From the NCBI GenBank assembly GCA_021414065.1, contig JAIOPE010000124.1, forward strand, positions 1 through 64,000: DNA of 64,000 nucleotides. The letters run 5' to 3'. A model generated the notes under the pieces. The model was given only the letters and a program-made list of their open reading frames with translations. It did no database searches and was not told where the DNA came from. This DNA comes from Planctomycetota bacterium (GTDB taxonomy: Bacteria > Planctomycetota > JAJSAM01 > JAJVHW01). Within the stretch, counting starts at the first letter, position 1; every line of letters begins with the position of its first letter. The position numbers and the translations under genes are program-made. Positions 28,901 through 38,875 of the stretch are shown piece after piece.

Positions 28901-30435
28901 TCCCACTCGATCGTCGCGGGCGGCTTCGACGAGATGTCGAGGACCACACGGTTGATGCCACGGACTTCGTTGATGATCCGATTGCTCACCGTGCGGAGCA
29001 TCGCGTCCGGAAGTTGCGCCCAGTCCGCGGTCATGGCGTCGTCGCTCGTCACTGCGCGAAGGGCGCACGCCTCTTCGTACGTCCGCTCGTCGCCCATCAC
29101 GCCGACCGACCGCACGGGCAGCAGCACGCAGAACGCCTGCCAGAGCGAGCGGTGCAGTTCGTGCGAGGTCAGCTCCTCCTGGAAGATCGCGTCGGCGCGG
29201 CGCAGCACGTCGAGCCGCTTCTTCGTGATCTCGCCGAGGCAGCGCACGGCGAGACCCGGGCCCGGGAACGGGTGACGCCACACCATCGACTCGGGAAGCC
29301 CGAGTTCCACGCCGATCCGGCGGACCTCGTCCTTGAACAGCGCGCGGAGCGGCTCGACGAGCTTGAACCCGAGCTTCTCCGGAAGCCCGCCGACGTTGTG
29401 GTGCGTCTTGATCGTCGCCGTGGGGCCGCCGAAGGCAGCAACCGACTCGATCACGTCGGGATAGAGAGTTCCCTGGGCGAGGTAGTGCGCGTCGGGGAAC
29501 TTCCGCGCTTCGTCCTGGAAGACCTCGATGAACACGCGACCGATGATCTTCCGCTTCTTCTCGGGATCGGTGACGCCCGCAAGCTCGTTCAGAAACCGGT
29601 CGGCCGCGTGGACCGTGACGAGCGACTTGCCGAAATGCGCGCCGAAGGCCGACTCGACCTCTTCGGCCTCGTTCAGGCGCAGCAGGCCGTTGTCGACGAA
29701 GATGCACGTGAGCCGGTCGCCGATCGCGCGGTAGACGAGCGCCGCGGTGACCAAGCTGTCCACGCCGCCCGAGAGACCGCAGATCACGCGATCGGGGCCG
29801 ACCTGTGCGCGGACCGTCTCGACCGCGTCGTCAACGAAGCGCGACATCACCCAGTCGCCGGAGAGCTTCGCGACGCCGAACAGGAAGTTCCGGAGCATCT
29901 GCTTCCCGTGGCGAGTGTGCGCGACCTCGGGGTGGAACTGGAGTCCGTGGATGGGGCGCTTCGGGTCGCGTGCCGCGGCGAACGGAGCGTTGTCGCTCTC
30001 GGCGAGCACGATCCACCCGGGCGGGATCGACTCCACGCGATCGCCGTGGCTCATCCACACTTCCTGCTTCGTGTCGAGCCCTTCGAAGAGCGGGTCGCTC
30101 GTCACGACGCGCACTTCCGCGCGGCCGAACTCACGGTGTGCCGCCGGCGCCACGTGGCCGCCGAGTTCGCCGCAGAGCAGTTGCATGCCGTAGCAGAGAC
30201 CGAGGATCGGCACCCCCATCGTGACGACTTCGGGAGCGCAGCGCGGCGAGCCGCCCTGCCAGAACGAGGCGGGCCCGCCCGAGAGGATGATCGCCTTGGG
30301 ATCGAGCGCGCGGATCCGGTCGATCGGCGCGTTGCAGGGCAGGATCACGCAGAAGACGTGGTTCTCGCGGACGCGCCGCGCGATGAGCTGCGTGTACTGG
30401 CTGCCGAAGTCGAGGACGAGGACGGTCTCTGGCAT
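28897..30435 (-). CDS. guaA: GMP synthase (glutamine-hydrolysing)
   Basis: Converts XMP to GMP with ATP and glutamine, the last step of GMP synthesis. The 512-residue protein has the class I amidotransferase domain (nucleophile in [10 protein letters not shown]81), the PP-loop pyrophosphatase (GLSGGVDS near 222) and the C-terminal dimer domain ending IEWE. It follows guaB by ten bases. Its stop overlaps the next gene by four bases. Length and motifs are canonical. Confidence 0.97.
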   Translation of the reverse strand: MPETVLVLDFGSQYTQLIARRVRENHVFCVILPCNAPIDRIRALDPKAIILSGGPASFWQGGSPRCAPEVVTMGVPILGLCYGMQLLCGELGGHVAPAAHREFGRAEVRVVTSDPLFEGLDTKQEVWMSHGDRVESIPPGWIVLAESDNAPFAAARDPKRPIHGLQFHPEVAHTRHGKQMLRNFLFGVAKLSGDWVMSRFVDDAVETVRAQVGPDRVICGLSGGVDSLVTAALVYRAIGDRLTCIFVDNGLLRLNEAEEVESAFGAHFGKSLVTVHAADRFLNELAGVTDPEKKRKIIGRVFIEVFQDEARKFPDAHYLAQGTLYPDVIESVAAFGGPTATIKTHHNVGGLPEKLGFKLVEPLRALFKDEVRRIGVELGLPESMVWRHPFPGPGLAVRCLGEITKKRLDVLRRADAIFQEELTSHELHRSLWQAFCVLLPVRSVGVMGDERTYEEACALRAVTSDDAMTADWAQLPDAMLRTVSNRIINEVRGINRVVLDISSKPPATIEWE

Positions 30436-30445
30436 CGTCTGGCCC

Positions 30446-31921
30446 TCAGAGAGTCCCGTCGAATTCGCCGCCCTGATAGTTCGGCGCTTCGCGGGTGATC
30501 GAGATGTCGTGCGGGTGATTCTCGCGGAGCGACGCGCCGGTGATCTTCACGAAGCGGGCCTTCTGCTGAAGTTCAGTGACGTTGCGCGCGCCGACGTAGC
30601 CCATGCCGGCCCGCAGCCCGCCGACCAGTTGATACACGAACGGCGAGAGCCGCCCGCGCGACGGCACCCGGCCCTCGACGCCTTCGGGCACGAGCTTGTC
30701 CTTCTGGTCCTGGCCGCCCTGACCATACCGGTCGGCTGAGCCCTGGACCATCGCGCCGATCGAGCCCATGCCGCGGTACTGCTTGAACGTGCGGCCGCGG
30801 TAGAGGATGGTCTCCCCGGGGCTCTCTTCGAGACCGGCGAAGAGCGAGCCCGCCATGACGCTGTCTGCGCCGGCCGCGATCGCCTTCGTGATGTCGCCCG
30901 AGTAGCGAATGCCGCCGTCGGCGATGACCGGCACGCCCGCGGGGCGGCAGGCCTCGACGGCCGACGTGATCGCCGTCAACTGCGGCACGCCGACGCCGGA
31001 GATCACGCGCGTGGTGCAGATGGACCCCGGTCCGATGCCGACCTTCACGGCGTCGGCGCCGGCATCGACGAGCGCCTTCGCGCCGTCGTACGTCGCCACG
31101 TTGCCCGCGACCACGTCTACCTGCGGATACTTCGCCTTCACGCGCTTCACAGCCTCGATCACGTTCTTCGAGTGGCCGTGGGCTGTGTCCACCACGATCA
31201 CGTCGCACTGCGCCGCGACGAGATGCTCGACGCGATCGTCGTCGCGCACGCCCACCGCGGCGGCGACGCGCAGGCGTCCCTCGCCGTCGATGTTCGCGTT
31301 GGGGAAGTGCTCGAGCTTGTTGATGTCCTTGATCGTGATGAGGCCCGCAAGGCGGCCGTCGGCATCGACCAGGATCAGCTTCTCGACCTTCCGCTGGTGG
31401 AGGACTTCCTTCGCCTGCTCGGGCGTGGTGCCGGGGGCGCGGGTCACGAGCGACGTCGTCATGATCGCCGAGACTCGCTCGTCGTCGCGCTTGTGGAAGC
31501 GCAAGTCGCGCGCCGTGAGGATGCCCACCACGCGCCGCTCCGAGTCCACGATCGGGAGACCCGAGATCCGGTGCGACGCCATCAACTGCCGCGCCTGGCC
31601 GACGGTCGCGTCGGGCGCCAGCGTCACCGGATCGACGATCACGCCGGAGACCGTGCGCTTGACCTGGTACACCTCGCGGGCCTGGTCGGCCGGCGGCATG
31701 TTCTTGTGGATGACGCCGATCCCGCCCTCGTAGCCGAGAGCGATCGCCAGCGCCGCCTCGGTCACGGTGTCCATCGCCGCGCTGCAGATCGGGATGCGCA
31801 GGCCGACGTTCCGCGTGAACCGAGAAGCGGGGTTGATCTCGCTCGGGACGATCTCCGAGTAGCCCGGCAACAGCAACACGTCGTCGAACGTGATGCCCTC
31901 GCCGACGATCCGGTCGTGCAT
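30446..31921 (-). CDS. guaB: Inosine-5'-monophosphate dehydrogenase
   Basis: Oxidises IMP to XMP with NAD+, the committed step to guanine nucleotides. The 491-residue barrel carries two CBS domains (about residues 95-210), the active-site cysteine in [11 protein letters not shown] (C302) and the mobile flap. The start at 31921 gives the standard N-terminus ([20 protein letters not shown] near 8-27). It heads the guaBA chain; the promoter should lie in 31922-32132, where a GACACGTGTC palindrome at about 31994-32003 is the only notable sequence. Confidence 0.97.
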   Translation of the reverse strand: MHDRIVGEGITFDDVLLLPGYSEIVPSEINPASRFTRNVGLRIPICSAAMDTVTEAALAIALGYEGGIGVIHKNMPPADQAREVYQVKRTVSGVIVDPVTLAPDATVGQARQLMASHRISGLPIVDSERRVVGILTARDLRFHKRDDERVSAIMTTSLVTRAPGTTPEQAKEVLHQRKVEKLILVDADGRLAGLITIKDINKLEHFPNANIDGEGRLRVAAAVGVRDDDRVEHLVAAQCDVIVVDTAHGHSKNVIEAVKRVKAKYPQVDVVAGNVATYDGAKALVDAGADAVKVGIGPGSICTTRVISGVGVPQLTAITSAVEACRPAGVPVIADGGIRYSGDITKAIAAGADSVMAGSLFAGLEESPGETILYRGRTFKQYRGMGSIGAMVQGSADRYGQGGQDQKDKLVPEGVEGRVPSRGRLSPFVYQLVGGLRAGMGYVGARNVTELQQKARFVKITGASLRENHPHDISITREAPNYQGGEFDGTL

Positions 31922-32132
31922 GTCCGCGCTCCTGCCTCGTGGCCCCGGACCGGGAACCGGTCGGTGTCGGCGGCCCTGCCCGATTCCTCCGGAGACACGT
32001 GTCCCGGGGCGAATCGTGGCGGAGCCGGAGGCGCCCGGCGCGGGGAAACGGAGGAGACTAGGCTCCGCAGCGAGCCGCGTCCAACTCCGGTGGAGGCCAG
32101 CGACGGGTCGGTCCGGCGTGCCGCCGCCGACG

Positions 32133-33236
32133 CTACTTCCGGGTCGTGAACCGCAGGGTGCGCGTGAAGCCCTTGTGCGGCTTCCCGTCCACCTCGACCC
32201 AGCCTCGGATGACGAGGTCCGGGCGGACGGCCGAGCGCGGCTCGAGGTCGAAGTCGCGGCCCTCGGCCCACTCGAGACGACGGTCGTCGAGGCCGCCGAA
32301 CCAGCGCTCGGGACGGTCGGTCGCCGCGTCGCCCGACGACACGTCCAGCGGGATCCAGCCGATCCCGGGGGCGAAGAACTGGGGCCAGCAGCGGTAGCCC
32401 GGGTCGTGGTCCTTGCCCTCGTTCTCGGGCTTCAGGCGACTCCCGAACATCAGGCGGCACGGAATGCCGCGGGCCCGGGCGAGGGCGATGAACAGCGCGT
32501 GCTGGTCCGTGCAGCAGTCGCCGAGGCCGGCCATGCACTCCTGCGCGTCGCCGAGGCACTTGCCCTTCGGGGTCGGCCCGAACTTCGAGTAGTGGTCGCT
32601 CTTCAGGATCACGTAGTTGAAGATCGCCTTCGCCTGCACGACCGGGTTCGTCTCGGCGCCGCAGACTTCATCCGCGGCCTTCTGCAATTCCGGCGTGACC
32701 GACATACGCATCTCGTCGCGGCGCAGTTCCTTCGCGAACGTGGCGCGCTCAGCGTCGTCGAGGGCCCGCGTCTTCGACGGGTCCGCGAGCCCGGCGACCT
32801 CCCGGCGGCGGAGCGAGAACTCGGTCACGAGCTTCAGCGGCGCGTCTTTCGACGCGGGGGCCTCGGCGTAGACCCACGAGCGGCCGTAGCCCGGATCGCG
32901 CGTGATCCGCCATCCCGAGGGGGCCGCTGCGTTGGTCGCCGGTCCCGACGACACCTTGAAGTCGAGCACCTTCTGCTCGGGTCGGTCCTCGGGCATCCAG
33001 AACCACACCCGCACGTTCTTCGCGCCTTCGGGCAGGTCCTTCACCTCGAACGTGTGCACCACGTCGTAGACGGTTTCCGACAGCTTCGGAGCAACGTCCG
33101 CGGCCTTCGCGGAATCGGCGCCGTCCGCCGCGAGCACCGACGGTCCCCCCTTCCCTAGCGACCCAGGCGCGAGCGACAGGCCGACCGCGAGCGCGACACC
33201 GACCGTCGCGCCCGACACGAAACGAATCCAACGCAT
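32133..33236 (-). CDS. Exported transglutaminase-like protein lacking the catalytic histidine
   Basis: A 367-residue protein with a signal peptide (residues 1-36). The transglutaminase-like core has the cysteine site GDCCTDQHALF (nucleophile most likely C242), the following ARARGIPCRLMFG, and the aspartate in GIGWIPLDVSS (D298). The histidine expected in a GYHCWAEF-type block is Arg at R282 (YRCWPQFF), and the conserved Glu is Gln. So hydrolase or transferase activity is doubtful, or the site has changed function. It lies 122 bases downstream of the BatA gene and may belong to the same cell-envelope unit. Confidence 0.85.
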   Translation of the reverse strand: MRWIRFVSGATVGVALAVGLSLAPGSLGKGGPSVLAADGADSAKAADVAPKLSETVYDVVHTFEVKDLPEGAKNVRVWFWMPEDRPEQKVLDFKVSSGPATNAAAPSGWRITRDPGYGRSWVYAEAPASKDAPLKLVTEFSLRRREVAGLADPSKTRALDDAERATFAKELRRDEMRMSVTPELQKAADEVCGAETNPVVQAKAIFNYVILKSDHYSKFGPTPKGKCLGDAQECMAGLGDCCTDQHALFIALARARGIPCRLMFGSRLKPENEGKDHDPGYRCWPQFFAPGIGWIPLDVSSGDAATDRPERWFGGLDDRRLEWAEGRDFDLEPRSAVRPDLVIRGWVEVDGKPHKGFTRTLRFTTRK

Positions 33237-33358
33237 CAGAAATCCTCCGGAGCGGAGCGCGAGACGATCCGTCGCAGCCCGCCCGACGAAGATGCGGCCT
33301 GCGGCGAAGTGCAACGGCGGTCTCAAAAAAGTCCGCCGGCCAGGCTCGAAGTCCCCGG

Positions 33359-35380
33359 TCAGACGCCCGTCGGAGCAGTCGTCCGCTGTCGGCCCGTGTT
33401 CATCGCGAGAGTCCCGAGGACCAGCGCCGCAACACCCGCGAGCGCACACGCTGCCGCCCAGCCCGCGCGTCGGCTGGCGGTGCCGCCGCGGTCCGGGAGA
33501 GCGGCGACGACGTCTGCGACGTCCGGCGCGCGCGGCACGTCCGGGACGAGGTGGAAGCCATCGGCGGGGAACCAGTTCACCGCGGTGGCCGGGTCCCCGG
33601 GCAGTCCACGGACACGGAGCAGTCGCGCCGACGCTGCGGCGACTCGGAGCGCCGTCGAAGCAACGCCGACTGGCGTGGCTGGGGGCTCGAAGTCGAGGCC
33701 GCCCGGCCCGAGCGGCGCAGGGAACGGCGCGACCTCGACGAGCGCGCCGTCACGCACGATCACCGGCTGCGGCGGACGCGCGCCGGGCCCAACGAACCAG
33801 AGGCGCTCGACCGCAGGCACCGGTTCCGCGGTCGCCATCGGCCCCCCGGCGCGGACGGACGGCGGCAGCAGCGGCGGGCGCGCGAGCCAGCGGAGCGCGT
33901 TGCGAACGATGAGAGGGAAGGCGGGCTCGAGGGGAAGCGTGGTCGCGTCGGGACGGAACCCGAAACGCAGCCGCCGCACGCCACCGCCCTCCGAGGCGAC
34001 CGCAACCGGCCCCTCCGCGCACTCGATGAGCACGCGGTCGGACGGCCCCACGTCGAGCACGCTCGCGCGGTCGATGCGGAGCGGCGCGAGATCCACGCCG
34101 TCGAGAACAGCGTGGCGGCCTGTCCCCCACACCAGCGGACGATCGATCGGCCCGGAGCCGGAACGCCCCGCGGCACCGAAGAGCAGCGTCGGGCGGTCGC
34201 GCGGCGCCGCGGGCGGGAGGCGGTCTTCTGCGACGATCACGTCGGCGTCGGCGAACGCGGAAGCGGGCGCGTCGGGCCCCGTGAGAACGGCGCGCTCCGC
34301 GTCCACGCGGTCGGGCATCGCGCGCAGCGTGGCGACGAGGAACGGCGACGGCACGAGCGACGGAGCCGCGAGCGCGATGACGAGCCGCTTCGGAGCCGCG
34401 AGGAGCATCACCGCGACGTCGTCCTCCGGGAAGTCGTCCGTCGGCTCGAGACGCAGCACGAGCGGACCGCCCGCGGTCACGGAGTCGAGCGGCAACACCG
34501 CGTCCACCGACCCCGATTCGGGAACGTCCACGTCGGCGCGAGCGACCTCGGCCGTCGGCGACCGCAGCACCAGCGTGCGACGGCCGCCGCCTCCGTCGGT
34601 CCGAGCGACGCGCGCTCGCAGGCGGAGTTCGCTTCCGGACGTCCGCCCCGTTCCGACCACATCCACGTCGGCGGCGACGATGCCCGCGTTGCGCGCCTGC
34701 GGCGCCCCCGCCGCACCGACACGCCAGGTCGGCGGCAACTCACCCCACGCGGCCAGGTCGTGCGCCCCCACCGCGTCGGTCAGAACGACGACGTCCGCCG
34801 CGTCGTCGCGTCCGAGCGAGAGTCTCACGAGATCGAGCGTGCGACGGAGGCCGCACGTCTCCAGTGTGGGCGCGAGTCTCGAGATGGCGACGCGCGCTGC
34901 GGCCGCGTCGGTCGTCGGTTCGACGACCACCCGAGGGCGTGCCGTGGCCTCCCACACGACGAGTTCGTCCTTCGGTCCCAGCTTGCCGACGGCCGCGAGC
35001 GCCGCGGCGCGGGCCGCTTCGAATCGCGTACTCGGAAAGGCGTCCGGCGGTGAGCCCGCGGGACGCGGGACGAGCGCGTTCATGGAGGCCGACGCGTCCA
35101 CGACGATCGCGAGGCGGCGCGCCTGCGGGGCACTGCCGCCCGTGACCGGCCCGGCCAGCGCCGCGGTGAACGCGACGAGTGCGGCGAGCAGACACGCCAG
35201 TTGCGATGCATCCTCGACACGCCGGAAGCCGCGGCGCCCGACACCCGCGGGGACGAGATCCCGCCAGAGCGAGAGCGACGGCACCTCGGCGTCGCGCCGC
35301 TTGCGGAACCGCAGGTGCAGCACGACGATCGGGACGGCGAGCGCCAGCAGCGCCCACGCCTGCGGACGGTCGAACGTCAC
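33359..35380 (-). CDS. BatA-type aerotolerance/VWA domain membrane protein
   Basis: A 673-residue protein. The BatA N-terminal domain (RPQAWALLALAVPIVVLHLRFRKRR) is followed by membrane helices near 11-24 and 58-75. A von Willebrand A domain has the metal site DASAS (D95, S97, S99). A long beta-rich periplasmic part and one C-terminal helix follow. The GTG start at 35380 overlaps the DUF58 stop by four bases. Such proteins usually work with a MoxR AAA ATPase and DUF58, perhaps in metal-enzyme maturation or envelope protein folding; the exact role is unknown. Confidence 0.8.
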   Translation of the reverse strand: MTFDRPQAWALLALAVPIVVLHLRFRKRRDAEVPSLSLWRDLVPAGVGRRGFRRVEDASQLACLLAALVAFTAALAGPVTGGSAPQARRLAIVVDASASMNALVPRPAGSPPDAFPSTRFEAARAAALAAVGKLGPKDELVVWEATARPRVVVEPTTDAAAARVAISRLAPTLETCGLRRTLDLVRLSLGRDDAADVVVLTDAVGAHDLAAWGELPPTWRVGAAGAPQARNAGIVAADVDVVGTGRTSGSELRLRARVARTDGGGGRRTLVLRSPTAEVARADVDVPESGSVDAVLPLDSVTAGGPLVLRLEPTDDFPEDDVAVMLLAAPKRLVIALAAPSLVPSPFLVATLRAMPDRVDAERAVLTGPDAPASAFADADVIVAEDRLPPAAPRDRPTLLFGAAGRSGSGPIDRPLVWGTGRHAVLDGVDLAPLRIDRASVLDVGPSDRVLIECAEGPVAVASEGGGVRRLRFGFRPDATTLPLEPAFPLIVRNALRWLARPPLLPPSVRAGGPMATAEPVPAVERLWFVGPGARPPQPVIVRDGALVEVAPFPAPLGPGGLDFEPPATPVGVASTALRVAAASARLLRVRGLPGDPATAVNWFPADGFHLVPDVPRAPDVADVVAALPDRGGTASRRAGWAAACALAGVAALVLGTLAMNTGRQRTTAPTGV

Positions 35381-36261
35381 CGCAGCACGCCGTGCCGCAG
35401 GAGCAGGCGGAGCAACTCGCCCTCCGACGCCCGCGTCGTCTCGACGAGAACGCGTGCGACACCACGCCCCCGCAGCCACGAGTCCACCTCGCGCAGGTGG
35501 TGCTCGAACCGCTCCTCGTAGGCGGCGAGCGCGGCGTCGTCGAGGTCGATCTCGACAGTCTCGCCCGTCTCGGCGTCGCGGAGACGCAACGGGCCGGCGA
35601 ACTCGGGACGACGCTCCTCCGGGCCGACGACGTGGATCGCGAAGACCTCCACCCCGCGGTGCAGGAGGAAGTCCACGGCGCGACGCCACTCGGCGGGGTC
35701 GCCGAGGAAGTCGGTGACCAGCACCGCCGCCCCGCGGCGCCGGAGTTCCGGAAACGCCTCGCGAAGCGCGTCGCCGAGCGGCCGACGGGCGCCCGGTTCG
35801 ACGTTGCCCAGCGTTTCGAGCAGGCCGCGCGTGGCGCGGCGCCCAACGTACTCGCGGGGACCCGCCGAGCCTTCCGGCGCAGGCAGCGCCTGGAGCCGAA
35901 CGCCGTCGCCGCGGGCGAGCGCCGCCGCGGCGATCATGGCGGCGGCGCGGCAACCCGCTTCGAGCTTCGACCCGCGGCCGCTGCCGAGGCTCGCCGTGCG
36001 GTCGATGAGCAGGTGGACGTCGAGGCTCTCCTCGAGCTCGAACACCTTCACCTGCAACGTGCGCAAGCGGCCCCACGCGCTCCAGTCGATGTACCGCGGG
36101 TCGTCGCCCGGGGCGTACGCGCGGTGGTCGTGGAACACGGCGCCCGACCCGGCAACGCCCGCCGCGCGGTCGCCGGCAGCACGACCGCCGCGAGCCCGGC
36201 GCGTTCCGACGTCGAGTCGCGCGAGGCGCTCCAGGATGCGTGGAGACAGCAGTGCCGTCAC
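35377..36261 (-). CDS. DUF58 domain protein
   Basis: A 294-residue protein with the DUF58 hallmark DDPRYIDWSAWGR near residue 60, followed by LQVKVFELEESLDVHLLIDRTASLGSG, a divergent VWA-like metal site (DRTAS in place of DxSxS). Such proteins are the fixed partners of MoxR ATPases and BatA proteins. The GTG start overlaps the stop of the upstream membrane protein, and the stop overlaps BatA, so the three genes form a tight operon. No MoxR gene is in the window. Confidence 0.85.
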   Translation of the reverse strand: MTALLSPRILERLARLDVGTRRARGGRAAGDRAAGVAGSGAVFHDHRAYAPGDDPRYIDWSAWGRLRTLQVKVFELEESLDVHLLIDRTASLGSGRGSKLEAGCRAAAMIAAAALARGDGVRLQALPAPEGSAGPREYVGRRATRGLLETLGNVEPGARRPLGDALREAFPELRRRGAAVLVTDFLGDPAEWRRAVDFLLHRGVEVFAIHVVGPEERRPEFAGPLRLRDAETGETVEIDLDDAALAAYEERFEHHLREVDSWLRGRGVARVLVETTRASEGELLRLLLRHGVLR

Positions 36262-37841
36262 CGAAGCCTCCGCATCAGTTCGTCGAAGTAGCGCCGCACG
36301 AGGTCGCGGTCCTCGCGGCGGACGCCCGCGCGGTCCACGTCGGACTCCGCGCGCTTGACGGCGTCCGGCAGGACGTCGGCCAGGTCGGCCTCGCGCGGCG
36401 GCGTCGCATCGGGGCGAACGTCCGGACCGCCCCCGGGGACCAGCACGACGGTCGGCCCGCGCTTCGTGTCCTCCGGACCTTCGCGGAAGAGCGGCAGCAC
36501 CGCTTGCGGGTCGAACTTCGGCTGGATGTCGGGCACCGGCGGCCGGCCCTGCGGCGCGCGCGGCGCAGGGGGATCGCTGGCGACGGGCGGAGGCGGTGAC
36601 GGTTGCGGTGACGGCGGCGGTTGCTGCGGCGGGTCCGGTGCGTCGGGGGGTTGCGGCGGCGGCTTCTGTCCCCCACCTCCTCCGCCGTCGTTCTGGTCGT
36701 CGCTCTCGATGCGGAACTTCGCCGGCTCGGAGTCGTACGTCGTGCCGTCGGCGCGGTCGCGAAGCCGCGCACGCACAGTGTGTTCGCCGGGCTTCAGCGC
36801 GTCCGCGAACGCTCGGAGACGGCGCAGGTCCTGGATCTCCCCGACGCCGAGGGGCGCCGACGGACCGACACGGAACGCAACGGACGTCTGCGTCTCCTTC
36901 CCATCGACCTCGAGCGAGAGCGCGAGCTCGCGGTCCGCCGGGAGTTCGCGCGTCGGCTTCGCGGAGACGACGACGAGCACCGGCGCGCCGTCGCGGAAGG
37001 TCTCTCGCGCTGGGCGCACCTTCGCCTGGACGTCGGGCTCCGACTTGTCGGGCGGCGGGTCGTTCGGCACAGGAGGCGGAACCGGCGGCGGCTCCGGACG
37101 CGCATCGGGCTTCGGCGCGTCGGCCGGAGTTGGCGTGGGCGCGTCGAGGTCGCCGTTCCCGTCCGTCGCGCCGCGGGGCGCAGGAATCGGGCGGTCCACC
37201 GACGGGTTCTCCTGCGCGACGACTCCGACGTCTCGCGGGCCGCGCGCGACGAACGCGAAGGGCCATCGCAAGAGGCGCAGCAGGTCCACGACGACGAGCG
37301 CGAGGAGGAGTATCCACAGGATGATTGCCACGCGGGCGCCGCCTCGCGCGAGTCGGTTACGCAGAGGTTCGGTGAGTGCGAGCGCGTCGATCCGCGGCCG
37401 CGCAGCGTCGAGCGCCGGCACCGCTTGCGCCAGCACGAACGCGCCGAGCGGCGACGTCACGCGCCCCCGCGACACGGCGAGCGCCGTCGCCACGGTGTCG
37501 GGCAGTCCGAGCCGCTCGTCCAACTCTCGCGAGAGGCGCTCCTCGTCGGACGCGCGCACCGCGGCGGCGACCGTCACGACGAGCACCGCCACGCCCACCG
37601 CGAACGCGCCGACGAACACGTCGATGATCGAGTAGGGCGGTTCGCGGAGCGCGCCGATGATCAGGTGTCCCAGTTCCAACGCCACGCCGGCGACCGCCGA
37701 CAACGTGAACGCGCCCAGGGCACCCGCCGAGAGGATCAGCGTTCGCCGACGCGAGGCCGCGCGGGACAGCACGGCGTCGAGGGCCGGGCACGGGAGCGCC
37801 GCGGATCGAGCGGGAGCAGACGGTGAAGGCGCGGTCGGCAC
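36258..37841 (-). CDS. Proline-rich membrane protein of the BatA/DUF58 operon
   Basis: A 527-residue protein with three membrane helices (about 33-52, 73-92 and 168-190) and a large extracytoplasmic part. Two stretches (about 215-262 and 375-420) are very rich in proline, glutamine and aspartate, as in flexible linkers. A beta domain lies between them. It resembles the DUF4175-type membrane proteins of BatA operons in position and layout, but no defining motif was seen. The stop overlaps the DUF58 start. Upstream is an unrelated glycosyltransferase, so this gene probably begins the operon. Confidence 0.6.
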   Translation of the reverse strand: MPTAPSPSAPARSAALPCPALDAVLSRAASRRRTLILSAGALGAFTLSAVAGVALELGHLIIGALREPPYSIIDVFVGAFAVGVAVLVVTVAAAVRASDEERLSRELDERLGLPDTVATALAVSRGRVTSPLGAFVLAQAVPALDAARPRIDALALTEPLRNRLARGGARVAIILWILLLALVVVDLLRLLRWPFAFVARGPRDVGVVAQENPSVDRPIPAPRGATDGNGDLDAPTPTPADAPKPDARPEPPPVPPPVPNDPPPDKSEPDVQAKVRPARETFRDGAPVLVVVSAKPTRELPADRELALSLEVDGKETQTSVAFRVGPSAPLGVGEIQDLRRLRAFADALKPGEHTVRARLRDRADGTTYDSEPAKFRIESDDQNDGGGGGGQKPPPQPPDAPDPPQQPPPSPQPSPPPPVASDPPAPRAPQGRPPVPDIQPKFDPQAVLPLFREGPEDTKRGPTVVLVPGGGPDVRPDATPPREADLADVLPDAVKRAESDVDRAGVRREDRDLVRRYFDELMRRLR

Positions 37842-37876
37842 GGACCGCCGAGGATACGGTGCCGCGCTGCCGTGCT

Positions 37877-38830
37877 TCAGCTACCCAGGGCGGCGGCAAC
37901 ACGGCGCTTCACGGCGCGGGCACCCTCGACGAGCGGCGTCGGCACGTAGGTCCAGCGTCGCAAGGCAATCGCTTCGTCACGGGTCTCCAGTCGCGAAACC
38001 GCCTTCGTGAACGCCGCGCGCGCGCCGACTCGGTCGCCCGTGTGGAGCAGGTGCTTCCCGAGCCCGACGGACACCCGGTTGCGCGCGAAGTCGAGCGCGT
38101 CGAGCACCTCGGGGTCGTCGGCGTGCTCGCGTTCGACGCGGGCGTGGACCCGCTCGATCCCGACGTGCCATCCCGGGAAGTCGGAGACGAAGAACCCGGC
38201 CTCGTGCAATCGGTAGAGCGCGATCGGGTCGTCGATGTACGCCGCGCCGTACCGCGCGGAGATCCGCAGCCAGAAGTCGTAGTCCTCGCCGCCGCGGCGG
38301 AGCGTCTCGTCGAATCCGCCGAGCGCGTCGTATGCGGTTCGCCGGACGAGCCCGGTCAGCACCGGCACCACGTTCCCCTCGCGGAGAATCTGCGCGGTGA
38401 GCCGCCGGGCCGCCGCTGCGTTGACCGGCGGACGCCCGATGACGAGGCGCCAGGTCGGGTCCTCGTCGCCCACGGCGAGCGCGCGGCCGTACGACCAGCC
38501 GGCGTCGGGATCGGCATCGAGCGCGGCGACCTGCACGCGCGACTTGTGCGGAAGCCATTGGTCGTCGGCGTCGAGATAGGCGATGAACTCGCCGGTCGAT
38601 GCTCGGGAGCCGGTGTTGCGCGCGGCCGGGAGCCCACGGTTCTCCTGGCGGACGACCTTCACGCGGTCACCGAACTCCCGCAGCGCCGACGCCGGGTCGT
38701 CCCGCGAGCCATCGTCGCAGACGACCACCTCGACCGCGTCGCCCTCTTGCGCCAGCACGCTCCGCACTGCACGGGCGACGAATCCCGCCATCTGGTAGCA
38801 CGGAATCACGGCAGAGACGCGGTGCGCCAT
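37877..38830 (-). CDS. Family 2 glycosyltransferase
   Basis: A 317-residue GT-A fold enzyme of family 2. It begins VSAVIPCYQMAGFVARAV, then VVVCDDGSRDDP, and the metal-binding motif is DADDQW near residue 85. The acceptor-side segment GGEDYDFWLRISARYG is a typical ED block. It should transfer a sugar from a nucleotide donor; the acceptor is unknown. The ATG at 38830 is 45 bases from the divergent pseudouridine synthase gene, so the promoters probably share that gap. Confidence 0.9.
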   Translation of the reverse strand: MAHRVSAVIPCYQMAGFVARAVRSVLAQEGDAVEVVVCDDGSRDDPASALREFGDRVKVVRQENRGLPAARNTGSRASTGEFIAYLDADDQWLPHKSRVQVAALDADPDAGWSYGRALAVGDEDPTWRLVIGRPPVNAAAARRLTAQILREGNVVPVLTGLVRRTAYDALGGFDETLRRGGEDYDFWLRISARYGAAYIDDPIALYRLHEAGFFVSDFPGWHVGIERVHARVEREHADDPEVLDALDFARNRVSVGLGKHLLHTGDRVGARAAFTKAVSRLETRDEAIALRRWTYVPTPLVEGARAVKRRVAAALGS

Positions 38831-38875
38831 CGAGGTCCTATCGGCAGGACGGGGGTTGCCACTTATCGTGCCGAC

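Noticed and set aside
31985-32010. Riboswitch or operator upstream of guaB
   Set aside because: Only a GACACGTGTC palindrome was seen; no purine-riboswitch architecture could be recognised by eye.
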